Shown one piece after another: positions 35,601-42,522 of a DNA stretch of 64,000 nucleotides (position 1 is the first letter of the stretch; the number at the start of each line of letters is the position of its first letter). The stretch is from Streptomyces abyssomicinicus (lineage in GTDB: Bacteria; Actinomycetota; Actinomycetes; Streptomycetales; Streptomycetaceae). Where the stretch lies: assembly GCF_008974245.1 (NCBI RefSeq), contig NZ_BBZI01000008.1, positions 124,001-188,000 on the forward strand, given 5' to 3'. The notes under the pieces were generated by a model that ran no database searches, was not told the origin of the DNA, and saw only the letters and a program-made list of their open reading frames with translations. Made by a program: the position numbers and the translations under genes.

Positions 35601-35778
35601 CGCGCTGCGGTGGGACTCCACGGACGCCGCGGTCGCCGAGGCGCTCGGCGCGCACGCGGAACTGGTCGCCGACGAGGTCCTGGCCACGGACTTCGCCCGG
35701 GGTGAGGCCGACGACACCTTCGGCGCGGACTTCACCGACGAGGGCCTGTCCCTGACCTTCCGCCTCCGCAAGGCGTAA
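32629..35778 (+). CDS. ileS: Isoleucyl-tRNA synthetase (type 2, GXHH motif)
   Basis: Charges tRNA-Ile; 1049 aa, class Ia. Domains in order: Rossmann fold, editing CP1 domain (SLLVWTTTPWTLVSNTAVA at ~225-243), KMSKS loop DGRKMSKHLGN (Lys601-Lys604), anticodon-binding helices and a C-terminal extension. The HIGH element reads Gly59-Ala-His-His62 in ANGMPGAHHIEAR, so positions 1 and 3 are swapped relative to HxGH. This GXHH form is described for a group of IleRS2 enzymes with very high mupirocin resistance. Controlled by the T-box directly upstream. Confidence 0.97.
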   Translation: MTAPTYRQVPAQVDLPALEHAVLDFWRDQKIFAKTLEQSEGRPEWVFYEGPPTANGMPGAHHIEARVFKDVFPRFRTMRGYHVARKAGWDCHGLPVELAVEKELGFTGKKDIENYGIAAFNAKCRESVTRHTDAFTELTTRMGYWVDLDDAYRTMDPEYVDSVWWSLKEIFKKGHLVQDHRVAPWCPRCGTGLSDHELAQGYETVVDPSVYVRFPLTSGPLAGRASLLVWTTTPWTLVSNTAVAAHPEVTYVVATNGEEKLVVAEPLVAKALGEGWETTGETFTGAQMERWTYQRPFELVEFPSEAHFVVNAEYVTTEDGTGLVHQSPAFGEDDLKVCRGYGLPVVNPVRPDGTFEEDLPLVGGVFFKKADEALTADLQERGLLFLHLPYEHSYPHCWRCHTALLYYAQPSWYIRTTAVKDRLIEENEKTNWFPSSVKHGRFGDWLNNNIDWALSRSRYWGTPLPIWRCEEGHLTCVGSRAELSELTGADQSGLDPHRPYIDDVTFACPGGGGCAHTAVRVPEVIDAWYDSGSMPFAQYGYPYKNKELFESRYPAQFISEAIDQTRGWFYTLMAVGTLVFDRSSYENVVCLGHILAEDGRKMSKHLGNILQPIPLMDQHGADAVRWFMAAGGSPWAARRVGHGTIQEVVRKTLLTYWNTVAFQALYARTSGWAPSAADPAPAERPILDRWLLSELHALTDNVTKALESYDTQRAGKLLSAFVDDLSNWYVRRSRRRFWQGDKAALRTLHDVVVTVTQLMAPLTPFITERVWQDLVVPVVPDAPESVHLSAWPAADLDAVDAELSQQMALVRRLVELGRATRAESGVKTRQPLSRALVAVSGFERLGGELRAQIAEELNVAALASLSEVGGSLVDTTAKANFRSLGKRFGKRVQEVAKAVAAADAAALSASLRETGTASVDVEGETVALSPEEVIVTETPREGWSVASDSGATVALDLEITEELRRAGLARDAIRLIQEARKNSGLDVADRIALRWDSTDAAVAEALGAHAELVADEVLATDFARGEADDTFGADFTDEGLSLTFRLRKA

Positions 35779-35792
35779 CGCCTCTCACACCC

Positions 35793-35825
35793 GAGGCCCG
35801 GCTCCCCACGAGGGGGCCGGGCCTC
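35793..35825 (+). terminator. ileS terminator hairpin
   Basis: GAGGCCCGGC (35793-35802) pairs perfectly with the end of the right arm at 35816-35825, and the inner CCCC/GGGG extends it with one wobble. The loop is ACGA and the sequence after it is GTCTCTTCC. Only 14 bp after the ileS stop. Confidence 0.75.
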
Positions 35826-36010
35826 GTCTCTTCCCCCACCCCGCCCCTTCCCGAAACCGGGGCTCCGCCCCGGACCCCGGCCCCTCGCGGCGAGCCGCCC
35901 CGCAGGTGCGCACCGGCCTGCGCCCACCCGTGCCGCCCGGCGGCACGATTGCCCGCAGGGTGAACGACCCTGCCCGCACCCCCCGCGGGCGGCTGGGCCG
36001 CCCAGGGGGC

Positions 36011-36085
36011 GATGGGGGTCCCCCTGCTCGAGCGAAGCCGAGAGCTTGGGGGTGGGGGTCCCCCGGACGAAGTCTGGGGGAGGCG
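36011..36085. repeat. Dispersed Streptomyces-type intergenic repeat
   Basis: Two copies of GGGGGTCCCCC (36014-36024 and 36054-36064) flank a CTGCTCGAGCGAAGCCGAGAG core, and CCCCC/GGGGG pairing continues to 36080. Sequences of this type recur in intergenic regions of Streptomyces genomes. The rest of the ileS-wag31 gap (35826-36010) shows only GC-rich hairpins and no gene. Confidence 0.65.
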
Positions 36086-36149
36086 GGCGCAGGGGCGGCA
36101 CCTTCGCAGCGGACGGCTCGCTCCGCGAGGGCCCGCACGCGCACGACAA

Positions 36150-36192
36150 GAGGGCGGTGTCCTGAACCACTGTGGTTCAGGACACCGCCCTC
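36150..36192. terminator. 21-bp perfect inverted repeat, terminator of wag31
   Basis: Arms 36150-36170 and 36172-36192 are exact reverse complements around a single T (core GAACCACTGTGGTTC). It lies 43 bp past the wag31 stop and also faces the ileS direction, so it can end transcription both ways. The near absence of a loop is unusual. Confidence 0.8.
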
Positions 36193-36235
36193 CTACGCCG
36201 ACGACAGGCGTGCCGTACCGCTCAACCGCGGGCCG

Positions 36236-37471
36236 TCAGTTGTCGTCCTCGTCGATCAGGAACCCGCGCATCGGCGAGGGAGCCTGGCCCATCGGGCCCG
36301 GACCCTGCGGACGCACCGGCGCCATCGGCTGCGTCATGGCCGGCGACATCTGCGGCTGGCCGTTGCCCGAGGGACCACCGCCGAAGGCGGAGGACGGACC
36401 CGGGCCGCCGTTCATCCCCGGACCGCCGCCGAAGGCGGACCCGGCACCGGCCGGGGCCATCGACGGAGCGGGCGGCGGAGGCGGCAGCGACGGAGCACCG
36501 GTCGGCGCCGGGTTCCGCGGCGGAGCCAGCGTGTCGTCCGCCTGGGACTCCAGCTGACGCAGCTGCGACTCCAGGTAGGACTTCAGCCGCGTGCGGTACT
36601 CGCGCTCGAAGCCGCGCAGGTCCTCGACCTTGCGCTCCAGCGTGGCGCGGGCGGACTCCAGGGAGCCCATCGCGACACGGTGCTTCTCCTGCGCGTCCCG
36701 CTCCAGGGCGTCGGCCTTGGCACGGGCGTCACGCTCCAGACCCTCGGCGCGGCTGCGGGCCTCGCCGACGATCTTGTTGGCCTCGGAACGGGCCTCGGCG
36801 ATCGCCTGGTCGGCGGTCTGCTGGGCAAGCGACAGGACGCGCGCGGCGCTGTCGCCACCGGGCCCCTGGCCGGGGCCGCCCATCGGGCCGCCGGGACCGC
36901 CCATGGGGCCGCCCATCGGACCGGGACCGTGCATCGGCTGACCCATCGGGCCGGGACCGCCCTGGCCCATGGGACCGGGACCACCCTGACCCATCGGGCC
37001 CGGACCGCCCTGGCCCATCGGGCCGGGACCCTGCGGACCGTGTCCGCCGTGGCCCTGGGGACCGCCGTGACCCTGGGGGCCGCCGCCCGGGCCGGCGGGA
37101 AGCTGCGGGGCACCGCTCGGCAGCTGCGGCGGGCCACCCATGGGGCCGCCGTGCTGCTGCGGGGGTCCTGATATCCCGGCGGGAACAGGTCCACCCGGAC
37201 CGCGCATGCCGGGACCCTGGTCCTGGGGGCCGCCAGGACCCTGCGGGCCGCCGGGTCCGTCGGGACCCTTGCGCATGCCCTGCTGGTTCTGCGCGGCGGC
37301 ACGGGTCGCCGCGGCCAGCTTGGCGCGCAGGTCCTCGTTCTCCCGGAGCAGTCGGGTCAGTTCGGCTTCGACCTCATCGAGGAAGGCATCGACCTCGTCC
37401 TCGTCGTAGCCTTCCCTGAGGCGGACGGTCGTGAACTGCTTGTTCCGCACGTCCTCGGGGGTCAACGGCAT
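36236..37471 (-). CDS. wag31: Polar growth protein DivIVA / Wag31
   Basis: Marks hyphal tips and directs polar wall growth. The 411-aa protein starts with the DivIVA domain MPLTPEDVRNKQFTTVRLREGYDEDEVDAFLDEV and a short coiled coil. A ~140-residue Pro/Gly/Gln linker (~70-205) follows with GPGPMGQG repeated in tandem four times (codons around 36937-37030). The main coiled coil is ~205-315 and the Pro/Gly-rich tail ends PMRGFLIDEDDN. The long linker is typical of streptomycete DivIVA. Confidence 0.95.
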   Translation of the reverse strand: MPLTPEDVRNKQFTTVRLREGYDEDEVDAFLDEVEAELTRLLRENEDLRAKLAAATRAAAQNQQGMRKGPDGPGGPQGPGGPQDQGPGMRGPGGPVPAGISGPPQQHGGPMGGPPQLPSGAPQLPAGPGGGPQGHGGPQGHGGHGPQGPGPMGQGGPGPMGQGGPGPMGQGGPGPMGQPMHGPGPMGGPMGGPGGPMGGPGQGPGGDSAARVLSLAQQTADQAIAEARSEANKIVGEARSRAEGLERDARAKADALERDAQEKHRVAMGSLESARATLERKVEDLRGFEREYRTRLKSYLESQLRQLESQADDTLAPPRNPAPTGAPSLPPPPPAPSMAPAGAGSAFGGGPGMNGGPGPSSAFGGGPSGNGQPQMSPAMTQPMAPVRPQGPGPMGQAPSPMRGFLIDEDDN

Positions 37472-37526
37472 CTCTTCACCTCAACGTAGTCGTCGGCTTT
37501 CGGCAAGAACGTCATTCACATCGCGC

Positions 37527-37811
37527 TCACAGCCGGCTCACGACGGAGATCAGGATGTAGACGATGATCATCAGTACGAAGAAGGACAGGTCGAGCGCCA
37601 CGCCCCCGAGACGCAACGGCGGGATGAACCGCCGCAGAAGCTTGAGCGGTGGATCGGTGACAGTGTAGGTGGCCTCCAGAACGACCACCATCGCCCTTCC
37701 GGGCTGCCACGAGCGGGCGAACTGGAACACGTAGTCCATGACCAGCCTGAAGATCAGGACAAGGAGGAAACACATCAGCGCGATGTAGACCACGTCCCAG
37801 AACACGCTCAT
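37527..37811 (-). CDS. YggT family membrane protein
   Basis: A 94-aa protein with two hydrophobic segments (VFWDVVYIALMCFLLVLIFRLVMDYVF and LGGVALDLSFFVLMIIVYILISVV) around a loop containing PLKLLRRFIPPLRLG, the family signature. Members sit between sepF and divIVA in most Gram-positive dcw regions and are thought to help division or envelope integrity. Gap to wag31 is 55 bp and to sepF 47 bp. Confidence 0.92.
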   Translation of the reverse strand: MSVFWDVVYIALMCFLLVLIFRLVMDYVFQFARSWQPGRAMVVVLEATYTVTDPPLKLLRRFIPPLRLGGVALDLSFFVLMIIVYILISVVSRL

Positions 37812-37858
37812 GATCTCCTGCTTCCCTCTCCCCTGTGTCTTGCGTCACCCGGTACTTC

Positions 37859-38518
37859 TCAGCTCTGGTTGAAGAACCCGCCCTCTGCGATGCGGGCCTT
37901 GTCCTCCGCCGTGACATCGACGTTAGCAGGAGACAGCAGGAACACCTTCTGCGTCACCCGCTCGATGCTGCCGTGAAGACCAAACACCAGACCGGCCGCG
38001 AAGTCGACAAGTCGCTTCGCGTCCGTGTCGTCCATCTCGGTCAGATTCATGATCACCGGCGTGCCCTCACGGAAGTGTTCCCCGATGGTACGGGCTTCGT
38101 TGTAGGTCCGCGGGTGAAGGGTGGTGATCCTGTAGGGCTCCCGCTCCGACACGACCTTGGGCATGATCACCGGTGCGCTCTTCTCCAGACTCTGACGTTC
38201 CTGTGTGATGGATGCCACGGGGGCGATCCGCGCCGGCCGGCTGGTTTCCACCGCCGGAGCGACGGAGGCGGGAGCCGGTTCACGCGGCGCCGGGGGCTGC
38301 ACCACTCGCACCGATTCTTCCCTTTGAGGCTGGTGCGAACCGTGGGACGAGTGTGAACTGTGCGACGTGTGTACTGATTCGTGTCGGTGACGGTCACGCT
38401 CCGGCTCAGGGTCGAGTTCCGGTTCGAAGTCGTCGTCGGGGTCGAAACCCCGGCCGTCGTACCCATCGTCCTCCACGAGGCCGAGGTAGACCGCCATCTT
38501 GCGCATCGCGCCGGCCAT
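37859..38518 (-). CDS. sepF: Cell division protein SepF
   Basis: Membrane-associated FtsZ anchor. The 219-aa protein starts MAGAMRKMAVYLGLVEDDGYD, an amphipathic membrane-targeting helix. An acidic and His/Ser-rich linker follows (residues ~20-65, HTSHSSHSSHGSHQ), then the SepF core TTLHPRTYNEARTIGEHFREGTPVIMNLTEMDDTDAKRLVDFAAGLVFGLHGSIERVTQKVFLLSP. ATG chosen with GGAGG ~10 nt upstream. An inverted repeat, GTGGATCG/CGATCCAC (38541-38578), lies just 5' in the leader. Confidence 0.95.
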   Translation of the reverse strand: MAGAMRKMAVYLGLVEDDGYDGRGFDPDDDFEPELDPEPERDRHRHESVHTSHSSHSSHGSHQPQREESVRVVQPPAPREPAPASVAPAVETSRPARIAPVASITQERQSLEKSAPVIMPKVVSEREPYRITTLHPRTYNEARTIGEHFREGTPVIMNLTEMDDTDAKRLVDFAAGLVFGLHGSIERVTQKVFLLSPANVDVTAEDKARIAEGGFFNQS

Positions 38519-38646
38519 GCTCTGAGTCCTCCGCTCTGTGGTGGATCGGCTGACGACTGCCACGTCCCCGCGATCCACGAGGTCGTTCTGCCCGCCATTC
38601 GGCGGTAAAGACCATATTTTCTGTTGTGGTCCGACTCTTGGCGACG

Positions 38647-39381
38647 TTACCGGAGCCCGGGACGGACTCCGAGTACCGCGCTGCCGACGCGTACGTGTGT
38701 CGCTCCGGCCGCAACGGCCTCCTCGAGGTCCGCACTCATCCCTGCCGACACCATCGTCGCAGTCGGATGGGCTCGCCGCAGGACAGTCGACAAATCCATC
38801 AGCCGGTCGAAAGCGGCCCGTTGACGCCCCGCATATTGTCCGGTGAGCGGGGCGACGGTCATCAGGCCGCCGAGCCGGAGCCCCTCCGAGGAGGCGATCA
38901 GGGCCGCCAGTTCCTCGACCCCGCCGGGTGCCACGCCGCCGCGCTCGCCGCGCTCCTTCTCCTCGGCGTCCAGCGCGACCTGGATCAGGCAGCCGATCTC
39001 GCGGCCGGTCCGCACCGCCTCCTTGGAGAGCGCGGTGACCAGTCGGGACCGGTCCACGGACTGCACCATTTCGGCATAACCGGCCACAGAGCGGACCTTG
39101 TTGGTCTGCAGCTGGCCGACGAAGTGCCACGAAAGCGGCAGATCCGCACAGGCCGCGGCCTTGGGCGCGGCGTCCTGGTCGCGGTTCTCGGCGACGTGCC
39201 GCACGCCGAGTCCGGCGAGGATCCGTACGTCGCTCGCCGGATAGGTCTTGGTGACCACGATCAGGGTCACCTCTTCGCGTGCCCGGCCCGCGGCCGCGCA
39301 GGCCGCGGCGATCCGGTCCTCCACCCGGGCGAGGTTGGCGGCGAGTTCCTCGCCGCGTTCTTCCACAGCGCGTTCCGTCAT
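38647..39381 (-). CDS. yggS: YggS-type PLP homeostasis protein
   Basis: A 244-aa PLP-binding (beta/alpha)8 barrel protein of the PLPBP/YggS family, which keeps free PLP and amino acid pools balanced. The PLP lysine is in TLIVVTKTYPASDVRIL; WHFVGQLQTNKVRSV and MSAGMSADLEEAVAAGATHVRVGSAVLG are family signatures. One departure: the usual GENR/GENYVQE segment reads VAENRDQDAAPKA. Ends 128 bp before sepF and starts 6 bp after pgeF. Confidence 0.94.
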   Translation of the reverse strand: MTERAVEERGEELAANLARVEDRIAAACAAAGRAREEVTLIVVTKTYPASDVRILAGLGVRHVAENRDQDAAPKAAACADLPLSWHFVGQLQTNKVRSVAGYAEMVQSVDRSRLVTALSKEAVRTGREIGCLIQVALDAEEKERGERGGVAPGGVEELAALIASSEGLRLGGLMTVAPLTGQYAGRQRAAFDRLMDLSTVLRRAHPTATMVSAGMSADLEEAVAAGATHVRVGSAVLGVRPGLR

Positions 39382-39387
39382 GCCTCT

Positions 39388-40119
39388 TCAGTCCAGCCAG
39401 ACGTAGCCCGCGAGCCGGCCGGTGGCGCGGTCGCGGCGGTACGAGAAGTGATCGGGCGACTCCATGGTGCACACCGGGGAACGTCCCACGTCACGCACCC
39501 CCAGCCGCTCCAACTGGGCGTGCACCCCGGCGGCCACGTCCACCGCGGGAGTGCCCCAGGAGGTCTCGGCGTACGCGGCCGGCTCGACGGCGGCGACCTC
39601 GGCGCGCATCCGCTCCGGCACCTCGTAGCACCGCCCGCACACCGACGGGCCGGTGCGGGCCACGATCCGGGAGGGGTCCGCGCCCCGATCGGTCATCGCC
39701 TTCACCGCGGCCGGGACCACGCCGGCCACCATGCCCGGCCGCCCCGCGTGCGCCGCGGCGGCGACGCCGGCCACCGGGTCGGCGAGGAGGACCGGAACGC
39801 AGTCGGCGGTGAGGACCGCGAGGGCCAGGCCGTCGCGGGCGGTGACCAGGGCGTCGACCGAGGGGATCGCGGTCCCGTCGCCCCACGGCCCGTCCACCTC
39901 GGCCACGTCGGCGCCGTGGACCTGGTTCATCCAGACCACCCGGCCGGCGTCCAGGCCGAGCCCGGCCGCGGCCCGCTTGCGGTTGGCGAGCACGGCGGCA
40001 GGGTCGTCGCCCACCGCGCCGCCGAGATTGAGCTGCTCATACGGAGCGGCGCTCACCCCGCCCCACCTGTCGGTGAAGGCGAAGTGCGCGCCGCTGACGC
40101 TCTCGCGCTGATCTATCAC
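39388..40119 (-). CDS. pgeF: Peptidoglycan editing factor PgeF (laccase-domain protein)
   Basis: A 243-aa YfiH-family protein. The family hydrolyses UDP-MurNAc carrying Ser in place of Ala, so that wrong amino acids do not enter the wall. Metal-binding and catalytic residues lie in WMNQVHGADV, LTADCVPVLLAD, AAHAGRPGMVAGVV and GPSVCGRCYEVPE. GTG start, 10 bp after the ftsZ stop, so it is in the ftsZ transcription unit. Confidence 0.93.
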   Translation of the reverse strand: MIDQRESVSGAHFAFTDRWGGVSAAPYEQLNLGGAVGDDPAAVLANRKRAAAGLGLDAGRVVWMNQVHGADVAEVDGPWGDGTAIPSVDALVTARDGLALAVLTADCVPVLLADPVAGVAAAAHAGRPGMVAGVVPAAVKAMTDRGADPSRIVARTGPSVCGRCYEVPERMRAEVAAVEPAAYAETSWGTPAVDVAAGVHAQLERLGVRDVGRSPVCTMESPDHFSYRRDRATGRLAGYVWLD

Positions 40120-40129
40120 TGGGGCAGTG

Positions 40130-41356
40130 TCACTTCAGGAAGTCCGGGACGTCCAGCTCCTCGGCCATGCTGTCCGGGTAGGTGCGGGACTGCGGGAGCG
40201 GCGGGACCACCGGGGGCACCGGCGCGGGGGCCGGACGCTCGGCGACCGGCTCGGGCGCGGGGGCCGGCGCGGGAGCGGGCACCTCCTCCTTGGGGGTGAC
40301 GCTGCCGAGCGACCCGAAGGAGGGGCGGGCGGTCTCGGCGGGCCGCGCCGGGGCGGGCTCCTCGCGCTTGGAGGCCGAGCCGAGGACGTTCTCCCGCTTG
40401 GCGGGGGGCTGGCCGCCGTCGAACCCGGCAGCGATCACGGTGACCCGGACCTCGTCGCCGAGCGCGTCGTCGATGACCGCGCCGAAGATGATGTTGGCCT
40501 CGGGGTGCGCCGCCTCGCTCACCAGCTGGGCCGCCTCGTTGATCTCGAAGAGACCGAGGTCGGAGCCGCCGGAGATGGAGAGCAGGACGCCCCGGGCACC
40601 GTCGATGGAGGCCTCGAGCAGGGGCGAGGAGATCGCCATCTCGGCGGCGGCCACCGCGCGGTCGTCGCCGCGGGCGGAGCCGATGCCCATCAGGGCGGAG
40701 CCCGCCTCGGACATCACGGACTTGACGTCGGCGAAGTCGAGGTTGATGAGACCGGGGGTGGTGATCAGGTCGGTGATGCCCTGGACACCGGAGAGCAGGA
40801 CCTGGTCGGCCGACTTGAAGGCGTCCAGGACCGAGACCTGGCGGTCCGAGATGGACAGCAGCCGGTCGTTGGGAATGACGATGAGGGTGTCCACCTCGTT
40901 GCGGAGCTCGGCGATGCCGTCCTCCGCCTGGTTGGCGCGGCGGCGCCCCTCGAAGGTGAACGGACGGGTGACCACGCCGATGGTCAGTGCCCCCAGCGAA
41001 CGCGCGATGTTGGCCACGACGGGCGCGCCGCCGGTACCGGTGCCGCCGCCCTCGCCGGCCGTCACGAAGACCATGTCGGCCCCCTTGAGGACCTCCTCGA
41101 TCTCCTCGCGGTGGTCCTCGGCGGCCTTGCGGCCGACCGCGGGGTTGGCGCCGGCGCCGAGTCCGCGGGTGAGTTCGCGGCCGACGTCGAGCTTGACGTC
41201 GGCGTCGCTCATCAACAGCGCCTGAGCGTCGGTGTTGATGGCGATGAACTCGACGCCCTTGAGACCGACCTCGATCATCCGGTTGATGGCATTGACACCA
41301 CCGCCGCCGACACCGATGACTTTGATGACTGCGAGGTAGTTCTGCGGTGCTGCCAC
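40130..41356 (-). CDS. ftsZ: Cell division protein FtsZ
   Basis: Tubulin-like GTPase that builds the Z-ring and, in sporulating hyphae, the ladder of septa. The 408-aa protein has the nucleotide-binding GVGGGGVNAI (~15-24), the signature GGGTGTGGAPVVA (103-115), the T7 loop GLINLDFADVKSVM, and a Pro/Ala-rich linker. The C-terminal peptide DVPDFLK contacts SepF and other partners. GTG start. The 279-bp region upstream holds its own promoter and regulatory motifs. Confidence 0.98.
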   Translation of the reverse strand: MAAPQNYLAVIKVIGVGGGGVNAINRMIEVGLKGVEFIAINTDAQALLMSDADVKLDVGRELTRGLGAGANPAVGRKAAEDHREEIEEVLKGADMVFVTAGEGGGTGTGGAPVVANIARSLGALTIGVVTRPFTFEGRRRANQAEDGIAELRNEVDTLIVIPNDRLLSISDRQVSVLDAFKSADQVLLSGVQGITDLITTPGLINLDFADVKSVMSEAGSALMGIGSARGDDRAVAAAEMAISSPLLEASIDGARGVLLSISGGSDLGLFEINEAAQLVSEAAHPEANIIFGAVIDDALGDEVRVTVIAAGFDGGQPPAKRENVLGSASKREEPAPARPAETARPSFGSLGSVTPKEEVPAPAPAPAPEPVAERPAPAPVPPVVPPLPQSRTYPDSMAEELDVPDFLK

Positions 41357-41454
41357 GTCGAAGGCCTCTCGCCTCGAGTTACGTGCCGGATGCCTCGCGA
41401 GTTCCCCGCGAAGCCCCGGCTGATGCCGAATGGGACGGTCCGAACGCCGACCCG

Positions 41455-41479
41455 AACCCTAACGGTGAAGTTTAGGGTT
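41455..41479. promoter_or_regulatory. Inverted repeat in ftsZ leader
   Basis: AACCCTAA (41455-41462) and TTAGGGTT (41472-41479) are perfect 8-bp arms with a 9-nt spacer. It lies ~37 bp downstream of the predicted ftsZ -10 box and ~100 bp before the ftsZ start. It is A/T-richer than its surroundings and could be an operator or RNA hairpin. Confidence 0.5.
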
Positions 41480-41485
41480 ACCAGT

Positions 41486-41545
41486 GTGTCTGTTCCCTGG
41501 ACTATTCCGAACAGGACACTAGGTCGACAAGTGGCGCACGTTCAA
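41486..41545 (-). promoter_or_regulatory. ftsZ promoter with GACAC motifs
   Basis: On the minus strand TTGAAC (41540-41545) and TAGTGT (41516-41521) are separated by 18 bp, a good housekeeping-type promoter. The pentamer GACAC occurs at 41515-41519 (plus) and 41486-41490 (minus); GACAC is the recognition core of WhiA, which is known to act at ftsZ in Streptomyces. Other ftsZ promoters may exist nearby. Confidence 0.55.
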
Positions 41546-41635
41546 CGAACACGCCGAACCTCCCGCTTTTCTTTTCACCCTATGTGATCAAGCACGTGAG
41601 TGCCCAGTCCGGGTGCTGGCCTGCGCTGATGTGCG

Positions 41636-42451
41636 TCAACTCGCCGCTGACGCAGGGGCGGAGGGAACACTGACGTCAAAAACACGGGCCTTCGGGGTTG
41701 CCTTCATCAGGGCGCGCAGGGTACGGGCCTTCGCCGCGCCCTCCTCCGGACTGCCCCACCGGACGGTGCGGCCGTCCTTCAGTTCCAGCGAGAAGGCGTC
41801 GAAGGTACGGACCTTGACCGTGCGGGTGGTGCGGGCGACCGGTTCCGGGATGTCCCGCGCCACCCGGACCGCCTCGCTCACCAGGCGGTCGCGGCCGAAC
41901 CGGCGCAGCGACGAGGCGGCCGACTTGCCGCTCTCCGGGTCGAGTTCGAGGAGCGGCACGGACTCCGGCGCCCTGCTCAGGGTGGCGAACCGCACGCCCG
42001 AGCGGTCGACTTCGACGTATCCGTCCCGTTCCGCGAGGACCAGGACGGCGGTGCGCTCGGTGATCCGCAGCGTGACGCCGTGGGGCCAGTCCCGCTCGGC
42101 CTCCACCGACTCGACGCGCGGCAGCGCCTCGCGGATCCGGGCCTCGACGGCCCCGGTGTCCACGGAGGCGAGCGGCAGGCCGTCGGGGAGGCCGGCGGCG
42201 CGCCGCACCTCGTCCTCGCCGAGGACGCGGGTGCCGCCGACTCCCACCTCGGCCACCCGCAGCCACGGCGATCCGTACAGCAGCCAGATCAGCCCGGCGG
42301 TGAGCAGGGCCGCCGCCGCACCCGCGATCACCAGGGTGCGCGGGCGGGGCGGGGCGGGGAGGCGGCCGCGCCAGGAGGGCCGGGACCGGGGTTCCCCGGC
42401 CGGATCCCGGCGGCGTTCACCGCGTTCGGCCGCGGTCGTCGTTCCGGCCAC
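41636..42451 (-). CDS. ftsQ: Cell division protein FtsQ/DivIB
   Basis: Bitopic membrane protein of the divisome, 271 aa. A ~38-residue basic cytoplasmic part precedes one membrane helix (TLVIAGAAAALLTAGLIWLLYG). The POTRA domain follows (WLRVAEVGVGGTRVLGEDEVRRAAGL), then the FtsQ beta domain (SVEAERDWPHGVTLRITERTAVLVL). The GTG with AGGGAG immediately 5' was chosen. A 71-bp gap separates it from murG. Confidence 0.95.
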   Translation of the reverse strand: MAGTTTAAERGERRRDPAGEPRSRPSWRGRLPAPPRPRTLVIAGAAAALLTAGLIWLLYGSPWLRVAEVGVGGTRVLGEDEVRRAAGLPDGLPLASVDTGAVEARIREALPRVESVEAERDWPHGVTLRITERTAVLVLAERDGYVEVDRSGVRFATLSRAPESVPLLELDPESGKSAASSLRRFGRDRLVSEAVRVARDIPEPVARTTRTVKVRTFDAFSLELKDGRTVRWGSPEEGAAKARTLRALMKATPKARVFDVSVPSAPASAAS

Positions 42452-42522
42452 GCTCCCTGCCCTCCGTCGTGCTGCGCGCCGCGTGCCGCGGCCTGTCCCC
42501 CGCCGCCCCGCCGACCGTCCGG

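Noticed and set aside
38647..39381. yggS as a possible broken gene because the GENR-like motif is altered
   Set aside because: The frame is intact, the PLP lysine region and the C-terminal phosphate-binding signature are present; the change is a local substitution.
41455..41479. Telomere-like TTAGGG / CCCTAA sequence
   Set aside because: Only one copy per arm in an inverted repeat inside the ftsZ leader; Streptomyces telomeres are long palindrome arrays at chromosome ends.
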